Shown here piece by piece: positions 44,008 to 51,680 of a stretch of DNA of 64,000 nt. Made by a program: the position numbers and the translations under genes. The stretch lies in contig JAWVFI010000032.1 in assembly GCA_033856235.1 (NCBI GenBank), positions 38,691 through 102,690 of the forward strand, written 5' to 3'. The notes beneath the pieces were generated by a model. That model had not been told where the DNA came from, did not search any database, and saw nothing but the letters and a program-made list of their open reading frames with translations. This DNA is from DASXRU01 sp033856235. GTDB taxonomy: Bacteria > Acidobacteriota > Blastocatellia > Pyrinomonadales > Pyrinomonadaceae. Within the stretch, counting starts at the first letter, position 1. Each line of letters opens with the position of its first letter.

Positions 44008-45129
44008 ATGGTTGCCATTCTTGAACATCGCAGTCTAAGAGACTTCGACTGGCTGCTGGCCTTGCTGGCGACAGTCATAGTCTGCTTCGGCGCCTGGGAG
44101 ATCCACAACGCCCAGCCCACTCAGACCTACTGGCAGAAGCAGTTGCTCGGTCTCGCGGTCGCCCTCGTGGCAATGCTGGCCATCGCCTTCACGGACTATC
44201 GCCGCTTGGTTGAGTTGGCTCCCGCGCTCTACATTTTTGGACTAGTGCTGTTAGTCATTGTGCTGATCCCGGGTATCGGCATGAAAATCAATGGCCAGCG
44301 CTGTTGGATCAAGCTCCCCGGCCTGGGTCAATTTCAGCCGTCGGAGTTCGTCAAGATTCCCGTAGTGCTGATGCTCGCCAAATACTTCGGTAAACATCGG
44401 CAGGGCTCATTAAGTTGGAAAGAGGTCCTGATCGGCGTAGGAATACTCGGCCTGCCATTAGGACTGATAATGTTGGAACCTGATACGGGCCAATGTCTGA
44501 CTTACTTGCCCTTGCTGGCAATCGTGCTGTTTCTTTCGTCGATTCGTATGTGGCTGGTGGTCAGCGTCCTGGCGTTCGCGATACTGGCAGCGCCCGCAGG
44601 CTACATGATCGGGGTAAAGACCGGCCTGCTTCATGGCTATAAACTGGAGCGCATCAATGTCATCCTCGATCCGGAAAACGCAGACAAGCGGGGCTATGGT
44701 TATCACACCTGGCAATCGATGATCACGGTTGGGGAAGGTGGCCTAACTGGTTCGCGAGCTTCTTCAGAGTATTCCCAGAGCCGCCTCAAGTTTTTGCCGG
44801 AACCGCATTCGGATTTCATCTTCGCCGTCACTGCCGAAACAACCGGATTCCTCGGTTGCCTGTTGCTGTTGGCCTCGTACGCGCTGCTGCTGTTGCGGCT
44901 GGTGACTGGAGCGCGCCGCTCGCGGGACCGCACCGGAATGCTGGTTATCATGGCAATCGTAGGGGGACTGATTTTTCAAATCTTCATCAACGTGGGGATG
45001 GCCCTCGGCTTTCTGCCGGTCATTGGTGTCCCACTACCCCTCATGAGCGCCGGGCTTTCTTCGGTGCTCACCACTTTCATCGCCATCGGTTTCGCCATCA
45101 GTGTCCAACTTCGCCGCTTTGTAAACTGA
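44008..45129 (+). CDS. rodA: Peptidoglycan glycosyltransferase RodA
   Basis: SEDS-family polymerase of the elongasome, 373 aa with about ten transmembrane helices. Visible are the conserved GQRCWIKLPGLGQFQPSEFVKI (given as positions about 96-116), LIMLEPDTGQ with the catalytic aspartate region (about 155-164), EPHSDFIFAVTAE (about 271-283) and the C-terminal GVPLPLMSAGLSS (about 344-356). It works with PBP2. The start at 44008 agrees with the family. The next gene downstream is a Ser/Thr kinase 79 bases away. Confidence 0.96.
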   Translation: MVAILEHRSLRDFDWLLALLATVIVCFGAWEIHNAQPTQTYWQKQLLGLAVALVAMLAIAFTDYRRLVELAPALYIFGLVLLVIVLIPGIGMKINGQRCWIKLPGLGQFQPSEFVKIPVVLMLAKYFGKHRQGSLSWKEVLIGVGILGLPLGLIMLEPDTGQCLTYLPLLAIVLFLSSIRMWLVVSVLAFAILAAPAGYMIGVKTGLLHGYKLERINVILDPENADKRGYGYHTWQSMITVGEGGLTGSRASSEYSQSRLKFLPEPHSDFIFAVTAETTGFLGCLLLLASYALLLLRLVTGARRSRDRTGMLVIMAIVGGLIFQIFINVGMALGFLPVIGVPLPLMSAGLSSVLTTFIAIGFAISVQLRRFVN

Positions 45130-45208
45130 CCTTGGCCAGCGCCCTTCTGCGGCGCGTGGATTTGACTTCTTGCAGTCTGCGCCGGTTAGGAGTTAAATAC
45201 GCGCACCA

Positions 45209-47641
45209 ATGGTCGGGCAAACTCTCGGCAATTACAAAATCACGAGGAAGATCGGCGCGGGTGGTCAGGGCGCGGTTTATCAAGCCACTGACATCAAACT
45301 CGGCCGCACCGTTGTCGTCAAGGTCCTCCCCGCTGAACTCACTGTCAAGGAAACCAACCTGAAGCGCTTTGAACGCGAAGCGCGTCTGGCGTCAACACTC
45401 GATCACCCGAACATCTGCACCATCTTCGATCTGGACGAAGCCAACGGCCTGCACTTCATCACCATGCAGTACGTCGAAGGGCGAAACGTGCGGCAGCTCG
45501 TCAGCGGGCGTCCGTTGGAACTACGCAGTGCCCTCTTGATTACGATTCAAACCGCAGATGCGCTGGCTGCAGCCCACGCTCGCGGCATCATTCATCGGGA
45601 CATCAAATCCGGGAACGTGATGGTGACGGACGCCGGACAGGTAAAGATCCTCGACTTCGGTTTGGCAAAGTTGATGGACGAAACCGAAGCTGCCGCCCAG
45701 CAGATTCACCAAACCGAACTGACTGAAGTAGGAGTTCCCTATGGCACCGCGACTTACGCCGCGCCAGAACAGGCCCGCGGCGATCGCGTCGATGCCCGCG
45801 CCGATATTTTTTCTACCGGTGTGCTGCTTTACGAGATGCTGACGGGCACCTGGCCTTTCCGCGGGAAGTCCAGTGTCGATGTGCGGCACGCTGTAATTCA
45901 CGACGCGCCGAAGCCGATCGCCGAACTCCGCAAAGAACCTGCGCCACCGCGTCTCCAACAGATATTGGATCGAGCGATGGCGAAAGAACCGCGCGACCGT
46001 TATCAGAAGATCACCGAACTGCGTGAGGAACTTCGCGGCGTACTGCGCGAAATATCGACACCGGGCGAGTCGGCCGAAGCTGACCTACCGACGCCGCCGC
46101 GACACATCGCTGGCGCCAATCCGGTCTCGCGGGCAATGCGTTGGTTGCGCACCAAAACCAGCGCTTCCTCGCAAACCAGTTCCCCGGGCCGCTCCCAGGG
46201 AGCGCCGCAGGCATTGCATGAAACGCCGTTCACGACGGTTGCCGATCGCGAGAAGACCAGTCTGGCAATCCTGCCGTTCAGAAATCTGAACAATGATCCG
46301 GAGTCGAGTTTCTACGAGTTTTCGCTGGCTGATGCGGTGATCACGGAATTGGCTCGAATTCGCTCGCTGGTCGTGCGTCCTTCATCTGTGATCGCGAAAT
46401 ATCAGGGCCAAACAGTGGATCCGCGCGACGTGGGGCGGGAACTTAACGTCACTGCGGTGCTGGCCACGGGATTCATCCACGTGGGAGAGCGGTTTCGCGT
46501 TACCGCGCAACTGCTGGACGTGGCGACCGGCGACATCCTTTGGAGCGACCGCATCGATGCGGCGGCGGCGGACATCATCACGGTGCAGGACACGATCGCG
46601 CAAAGGATTGTTGATGGACTGCGTTTGGAACTAAGCCCCGACGAGCAGGCAGCCCTGGCCCAGCCCACCACGGTGAACGCTGCCGCCTACGAGGAATATC
46701 TGCGCGGTCGCGACTTGTTCTCCCGATTCATTTTCCGCTCGGTAGCTTCGGAAGATTGTGACGCGGCGATTAGCCACTTCAACCGCGCCATTGAGCTGGA
46801 TTCGGAATTCGCCCTTGCCTATGACGGGTTGGGCGCGAGTTATGTGAACCGGGTGCATAAGGGACTCGGCGGGGCTGAGGATTACGAGCGGGCAGAGGCC
46901 GCTTTCAACAAAGCCCTCGAGCTGGATCCAAAATTGATCGAAGCGCGCATGCTGATGGTCTTCGTCTATCTCTGGCGCGGCGAAAAACAAAAAGCCCGCG
47001 AGGAAGTGGGGCTAATGCGGCGTCAGGCGCCGAATGAAGCCGTGGTCCACTTCGTCAAAGCGACCTTGCATCGCCTGGATGGCGAATACGATCGCGCGCT
47101 GCGGAGTTACGACAAGCTGGTGCGGTTGGATCCCGCAGCCCACGTCGTAGTTAGTTACAACCGCGCCTTGATTTTCATCTTTAAGGGTCAGCCCGACGAG
47201 GCCATGCGCGAGTTGGACCAGGCGACTGAGATCGAGCCAAACAATCCTCTGCTGAAGACGTTTCGCGCCCTCACGCTTTACTACCAGGGCGAAACCGATC
47301 AAGCAACCGCAATACTGCAGGATGTGGTCCAACGCAATCCAACCATGCACGGCGTGCGTCCTTTTCTGGCAATGTGCCTCAGCGCCCAGGGCCATCACGA
47401 CCAGGCCCGCGCTGAAATCACCGACGCGGTCAAACGGAACGCTGAGGTCGATGCCGATATTGCTTACTCGCTCGGGTCGGTCTATGCGTTGGAGCACGAG
47501 CCCGATACCGCATTCGAATGGCTGCAGCGCTCAGTTTCCCTGGGCAACCAAAACCGGCCCTGTTTCGAACATGACCCCAACCTCGCCTCCTTGCGTGACG
47601 ATCTCAGATTCCAAGCTCTCATAACCCGAATCTCGCGCTGA
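45209..47641 (+). CDS. Ser/Thr protein kinase with FlgO/TolB-like and TPR domains
   Basis: An 810-aa PknB-type kinase. The kinase domain spans about 8-270 with IGAGGQGAVY, the lysine in VVVKVL, HRDIKSGN, DFG and GTATYAAPEQ. After a Pro/Ser-rich linker, residues about 350-470 form a FlgO/TolB-like domain (LAILPFRNLNN, AKYQGQTVDPRDVGRELNV, LLDVATGDILWSDRID). Tetratricopeptide repeats fill about 490-790. No convincing transmembrane helix is seen, unlike most kinases of this layout. Proteins with this order are common in Acidobacteria. An AGGAG lies 16 bases before the ATG, farther than usual. Substrates are unknown. Confidence 0.93.
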   Translation: MVGQTLGNYKITRKIGAGGQGAVYQATDIKLGRTVVVKVLPAELTVKETNLKRFEREARLASTLDHPNICTIFDLDEANGLHFITMQYVEGRNVRQLVSGRPLELRSALLITIQTADALAAAHARGIIHRDIKSGNVMVTDAGQVKILDFGLAKLMDETEAAAQQIHQTELTEVGVPYGTATYAAPEQARGDRVDARADIFSTGVLLYEMLTGTWPFRGKSSVDVRHAVIHDAPKPIAELRKEPAPPRLQQILDRAMAKEPRDRYQKITELREELRGVLREISTPGESAEADLPTPPRHIAGANPVSRAMRWLRTKTSASSQTSSPGRSQGAPQALHETPFTTVADREKTSLAILPFRNLNNDPESSFYEFSLADAVITELARIRSLVVRPSSVIAKYQGQTVDPRDVGRELNVTAVLATGFIHVGERFRVTAQLLDVATGDILWSDRIDAAAADIITVQDTIAQRIVDGLRLELSPDEQAALAQPTTVNAAAYEEYLRGRDLFSRFIFRSVASEDCDAAISHFNRAIELDSEFALAYDGLGASYVNRVHKGLGGAEDYERAEAAFNKALELDPKLIEARMLMVFVYLWRGEKQKAREEVGLMRRQAPNEAVVHFVKATLHRLDGEYDRALRSYDKLVRLDPAAHVVVSYNRALIFIFKGQPDEAMRELDQATEIEPNNPLLKTFRALTLYYQGETDQATAILQDVVQRNPTMHGVRPFLAMCLSAQGHHDQARAEITDAVKRNAEVDADIAYSLGSVYALEHEPDTAFEWLQRSVSLGNQNRPCFEHDPNLASLRDDLRFQALITRISR

Positions 47642-47805
47642 ACAACTCACCACTGCGTAGCGCCCCTCATTTTGGAACAGAGAAAGAGCGAGCGACCCAC
47701 CCGCTACCGCGTGGTGGTACTGACTTCATCGGGACCGCGACAAACCCAGGGGGAGGTCCGCACCATCACTCGGTTGCGGGTGAATCGCGTCCAGGTTTGT
47801 TCGCC

Positions 47806-48031
47806 GCGGGTGGCAGTTTGTCAGTCGGAGGTGGCAGTTTGTCAGTTGGAGGTGCCAGTTTGTCAGTTGCAGGTGGCAGTTTGTCGTTTGCAAGTGGCAG
47901 TTTGTCGTTTGCAGGTGCGAGTTTGTCAGTTGCAGGTGCGAGTTTGTCAGTTGCAGGTGGCAGTTTGTCAGTTGCGGGTGGCAGTTTGTCAGTTGCAGGT
48001 GGCAGTTTGTCAGTTGCAGGCGGCAGTTTGC
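47806..48031. repeat. 21-bp tandem repeat array (about 10 copies)
   Basis: The unit reads CAGTTTG TCAGTTG CAGGTGG, i.e. three heptads in 21 bases, and is repeated about ten times with scattered changes. Because 21 is divisible by three and no frame contains a stop, all frames over the array are open on both strands and would give 7-residue repeats such as LPPATDK on the minus strand. I regard these as consequences of the repeat, not as proven genes. There are no unique spacers, so it is not a CRISPR array. Confidence 0.9.
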
Positions 48032-48561
48032 ACCTCGCACGAGGGTCTTTGGGCTGGGCCAGGGCCGTTTGTGGTATTTGCACTGACCAGACGCATCGGA
48101 CATTGGGGACTTCGCTTTTCCGGGCCTTTCCGCTATACTCCGCCTGCTCGTCCTTCCCGGCGCAACGAATGCCTACCCAGCGTTTGCAGACATTCAGCAC
48201 AGGCAAGAAACTTTCCCAGTGTGCGCCAGGCGAGACAAGATTTTTCGGTCGTTAAGTGAACGGCCAGTTTTTTACCTCTTGAAAAGTTACGCAGACGATC
48301 CGCAGGGCCGCCTTGGATTGCGCTCAAGAGCGCGATTTGAACAGCCCGGATCGCAGCGGAATTGATAGCGCGCAGTAGCAGGTTCCAGAGCACGTGTTTA
48401 TTTGAGTGCTCCCTGACTGCGAGGTCACTGGCATAGGGCCGGCGGCCCTTACGGAGTTTTCATTGGATCTGTTCCATTGCCTTAGCGCAAACGAAGAGAT
48501 TCGTCCGTCCTGGATGAATCCTGCGCCGGCGTCCCCGCACATTACAGCTTCGCTAAGGTCG

Positions 48562-48632
48562 GACAAACTTCAGTTTGTCGTAAGCCCAAGCGGCCGTCCT
48601 TTTCAAAGATCACGACAAACTGAAGTTTGTCG
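48562..48632. repeat. Paired inverted hairpins (TTCAG family)
   Basis: GACAAACTTCAGTTTGTC at 48562-48579 and CGACAAACTGAAGTTTGTCG at 48613-48632. The two hairpins are inverted copies of one another, including flanks (GTCGG...CGT against ACG...CCGAC). Confidence 0.85.
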
Positions 48633-48639
48633 GACAAGC

Positions 48640-48780
48640 TTTTTCACTTCTACTCTTAATTGCGATTTCTTTTTCGATTTCGCTCCCCGTGTTTGCCGCC
48701 AGCGCCTCGCCCTCGGGCTTGGAGGATCTATCGCGGCAGCACTCAACAATATCTACACGACAATCTCAACGGACTCGAAC
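48640..48780 (+). pseudogene. Possible decayed exported-protein fragment
   Basis: One frame reads FSLLLLIAISFSISLPVFAA followed by SASPSGLEDLSRQHS and a stop at about 48784. This looks like a signal peptide, but no start codon precedes it in frame; the hairpin repeat lies where the start would be. It may be a remnant or chance. Confidence 0.25.
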
Positions 48781-48882
48781 AATCTGAGAGCGCCGGCTCT
48801 GTTCTTTGGAACGGACTCGCCCAGGCGCGCTCGGTTGTGACGACGCCGGCGTGATCTGTCATCAGGAGACACAAAGACCAAA

Positions 48883-51606
48883 ATGGCAAGAGAATTAATA
48901 GTCAGCGTCAATGGACGCGAAAAGAAAATAGCAATCATCGAGGACGAACGCGTAACCGAGTTCTACATCGAACGCGGCGAAGAGAACCAGGGAATCGTCG
49001 GCAACATCTACAAAGGCCGCGTCATGCGCGTATTGCCGGGAATGCAATCGGCGTTCGTGGACATCGGCCTGGATCGCGATGCCTTTCTATATGTCTCGGA
49101 TTTCTTCGACGAAGAAGAAGAATTCGAGCGCATCGTAGTTGATAAATCCAAGAAGGTGGACGCGGAGACTGCGGCGCGCGATGCCGCCGAGCAAATTCAT
49201 TTGGCGCGCGTCGAACGCGAGCGCGTCATCGAAGCCACGCATGAACGCGCTGAGCCGCTGCGCGAAGCTGAACCCGGCGCGATCATTACTGAAGAAGTTA
49301 CAGACGAGCCTGAGGAAGAAACTCCGGCTGAGGCTACTGCTGAAGTAGAGCCGGCTGAAACCGGCACTCGCCGGCGCGGGCGGCGTGGTCGCCGGCGCGG
49401 AAGAGGAGCCGACGAAACACATGACGAGGCGACCAGCCAGGGCGCGGCGACTTCCCTTCCCGAATCTGACGGAATCGAAACGCCTTTTATCGTTCCTGAC
49501 TCTTCCTTCGAACGGGTCGTGGACGAGGATGAGCTCGCCGCCGCGGAAAACGGCGCCATGTTCAAGGACGCGCGACTGCAGGAACGGATTTTCGATCAAA
49601 TACATGCTGTCGAGTTCGACATGGACGACGTATCGAGCGCCGAGGTGGGTACGATTCTCCCCAGCGCAGATCTGTCCGATAGCTCCTTTCAACGGGTCGA
49701 TGATAGCGATTTCGAATCCGGCGGGCTTCCTGCTTCAAAAATCGGCCAACCGCGGATCGAGGCCCATGTTGCAGGGTTTGTGGATGACGTCATCGAGGAA
49801 TCTCCCCGCCAATCATCATTCGAACGCGTCAGCGATGATGAGCCGGCCGCGGAAGCCCAAGCCGATGATGTCGAACTACCGCAAGCGCCAGCCAAACGAA
49901 AGTCGCGAGGCGGTGTGACCAAGAAAGTTGCTTCAGCCCTCTCGCGGATTACCAAGAAGCCCGCCCCGAAGAAGGAGAAGGAAACAGAGTCGGAGGAGAA
50001 TGCCACTGAATCAGGCGATGCGGATTTGGCTGCCACTTCAAATGATGGCGAGGCCTATCCCGACAGCGAAGCCAGCGTCACAACCGGCCGTATTCATGAA
50101 GAGTTTGCCACGCGTCGTGGTGGACGGCGGCGGCGCAAACCATCATCGCGCCCGGCGGGGACCGGAGAAGAAGGCGCGACCAATGGTCAGGATGAAACTG
50201 CCGAAGCCGCTCCCGAAGTTGACGATCAACCGGAGGAGGTGGCAGCGGTCGAGCCAAAAGCAGCCGAGAAGAGTGTTCCTGAAAGTTCCAGTTCCGCGCG
50301 GGCGCCGCGTGGTGGTTCACGAGAGGAACGTCCCTCGAGAGGCCGCGGAGCGCATCGCAGTTCGCGGCGCGACCACCAACAGCCGGCCATCACTGACCTG
50401 TTGCGCGAAGGCCAGGAAATCCTGGTACAAATCGCCAAGGAGCCTATCGCCAAGAAAGGCGCGCGCATTACTTCCCACATCGCTCTGCCGGGCCGGTTTT
50501 TGGTTTACATGCCTACAGTCGAGCACGTTGGTGTCTCACGCAAAATCGAATCCGACAGTGAACGGACGCGGTTGCGCAAACTGATTCAGATAATTCGAGC
50601 GGAAGAAGACGTGCCGTCCGGGGGCTTTATCGTCCGCACGGCGGGCATCGGCATCAGCGAAGCGGATCTGCGCGAGGACGCGCGCTACCTGGTGCGCACC
50701 TGGTTGGAGATTCGCAAGAACGCGGAAAAGGCGAAGCCCGCGTCGATGGTCCACAAGGATCTGGATCTGGTGCAACGAATCCTGCGCGATCAACTCTCGG
50801 AAGACTTCACTGCGATTCGCGTGGATGACCAGGGGGAATACGAGCGCGTCGTCGAATTTGTAAATCGGGTTCAGCCACGAATGGTGAAGCGCGTGAAACT
50901 CTATACCCGCGACGAACCGATTCTGGAAGCTTTCAATGTTCAGGGCGAAATCGATAAGGCGATCAAGCCGCGAGTATGGTTGAAGTCCGGCGGCTATCTG
51001 GTTATCAATCAGACTGAAGCGCTGGTCGCCATAGACGTCAACACGGGCAAGTTCGTCGGCCGTGGCGGCAGTCGTCTGGAAGATACGATCACCCGCACGA
51101 ATCTCGAGGCCGTCGATGAAATCGTTCGGCAAATTCGCTTGCGGGATCTCGGCGGCATCATCGTCCTGGATCTGATCGACATGGAAGAGCGGCGCAATCG
51201 CACGCGCGTAATGCAGGTCCTGCAGGACGCTCTGCAGGGAGACAAGTCACCTACCAAGGTGCTGTCGTTCAATGACTTTGGCCTGGTGATAATGACCCGA
51301 AAGCGCGTGAAGCAATCGCTCGAACGCACTCTCTGCTCGCCTTGCGACTATTGTCAGGGCGCCGGGCTGGTCAAATCGCCGCAAACCATCTGTTATGAAA
51401 TTCTGGACCAGGCGCGGCGCTTGGGAAAAGAACCTGATGCGAAGGGGGCCAAGGGAACGACGCTGCGGGTTAATCCGGAAGTTTACCGCGCGCTACATGG
51501 GCCGGAGAAGGACGTCTTAGCTGAGATCGAGGAATACCTCGGGGCGGTGGACGTCACCAGCGACGGGCGCATCCATCAGGAGCAGTTCGACTTCGCGATT
51601 GTGTGA
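48883..51606 (+). CDS. rng: RNase E/G family ribonuclease with large S1 insertion
   Basis: Endoribonuclease of the RNase E/G family, 907 aa. The S1 RNA-binding domain begins at about 35 (GNIYKGRVMRVLPGMQSAFVDIG) but is interrupted after DFFDEEEEFE by about 400 residues that are acidic, with a short Arg-rich patch (RRGRRGRRRGRG) and repeated SSFERV/SFQRV motifs. The S1 fold resumes at about 503 (ITDLLREGQEILVQIAKEP). The catalytic part keeps the metal-binding IDVNTG and the LDLIDME aspartates, and the zinc-link CSPCDYC. AGGAGA precedes the ATG. It probably processes rRNA and decays mRNA; the insertion may be a low-complexity interaction region. RNase E versus G cannot be settled, so the symbol is tentative. 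Confidence 0.92.
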   Translation: MARELIVSVNGREKKIAIIEDERVTEFYIERGEENQGIVGNIYKGRVMRVLPGMQSAFVDIGLDRDAFLYVSDFFDEEEEFERIVVDKSKKVDAETAARDAAEQIHLARVERERVIEATHERAEPLREAEPGAIITEEVTDEPEEETPAEATAEVEPAETGTRRRGRRGRRRGRGADETHDEATSQGAATSLPESDGIETPFIVPDSSFERVVDEDELAAAENGAMFKDARLQERIFDQIHAVEFDMDDVSSAEVGTILPSADLSDSSFQRVDDSDFESGGLPASKIGQPRIEAHVAGFVDDVIEESPRQSSFERVSDDEPAAEAQADDVELPQAPAKRKSRGGVTKKVASALSRITKKPAPKKEKETESEENATESGDADLAATSNDGEAYPDSEASVTTGRIHEEFATRRGGRRRRKPSSRPAGTGEEGATNGQDETAEAAPEVDDQPEEVAAVEPKAAEKSVPESSSSARAPRGGSREERPSRGRGAHRSSRRDHQQPAITDLLREGQEILVQIAKEPIAKKGARITSHIALPGRFLVYMPTVEHVGVSRKIESDSERTRLRKLIQIIRAEEDVPSGGFIVRTAGIGISEADLREDARYLVRTWLEIRKNAEKAKPASMVHKDLDLVQRILRDQLSEDFTAIRVDDQGEYERVVEFVNRVQPRMVKRVKLYTRDEPILEAFNVQGEIDKAIKPRVWLKSGGYLVINQTEALVAIDVNTGKFVGRGGSRLEDTITRTNLEAVDEIVRQIRLRDLGGIIVLDLIDMEERRNRTRVMQVLQDALQGDKSPTKVLSFNDFGLVIMTRKRVKQSLERTLCSPCDYCQGAGLVKSPQTICYEILDQARRLGKEPDAKGAKGTTLRVNPEVYRALHGPEKDVLAEIEEYLGAVDVTSDGRIHQEQFDFAIV

Positions 51607-51631
51607 CACGATAATCACTGGACGCTTTACG

Positions 51632-51670
51632 AAGGGCCCGTCGTTAATGCCTAAACGATGTGGCCCTTTT
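51632..51670 (+). terminator. Rho-independent terminator of the RNase gene
   Basis: Long stem: AAGGGCC-CGTCGTT (51632-51645) pairs with AACGATG (51654-51660) and GGCCCTT (51662-51668) around an 8-base loop with a one-base bulge and one G-T pair, followed by TTTT. It lies 25 bases after the stop codon. Confidence 0.8.
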
Positions 51671-51680
51671 AATCTGCGCT

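Larger units (their letters stand above)
48041..48882. other. Long intergenic region upstream of the RNase E/G gene
   Basis: About 840 bases. It holds a paired-hairpin repeat (48562-48632) and a signal-peptide-like stretch without a start codon (about 48634-48750). No ORF here is convincing, on either strand. Together with the array at 47806-48031 it makes the longest gene-poor stretch of the window. Confidence 0.6.

Noticed and set aside
47806..48031. CRISPR array
   Set aside because: The units follow each other directly without unique spacers, and no cas gene is present.
47672..48259. Three overlapping ORFs (195, 152 and 146 aa) over the 21-bp array
   Set aside because: They are open only because the repeat unit has no stop in any frame; no ribosome site, no family likeness, and three frames cannot all be genes.
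48133..48566. Two minus-strand ORFs (80-86 aa) upstream of the RNase gene
   Set aside because: No ribosome site, overlapping frames, no recognisable composition.
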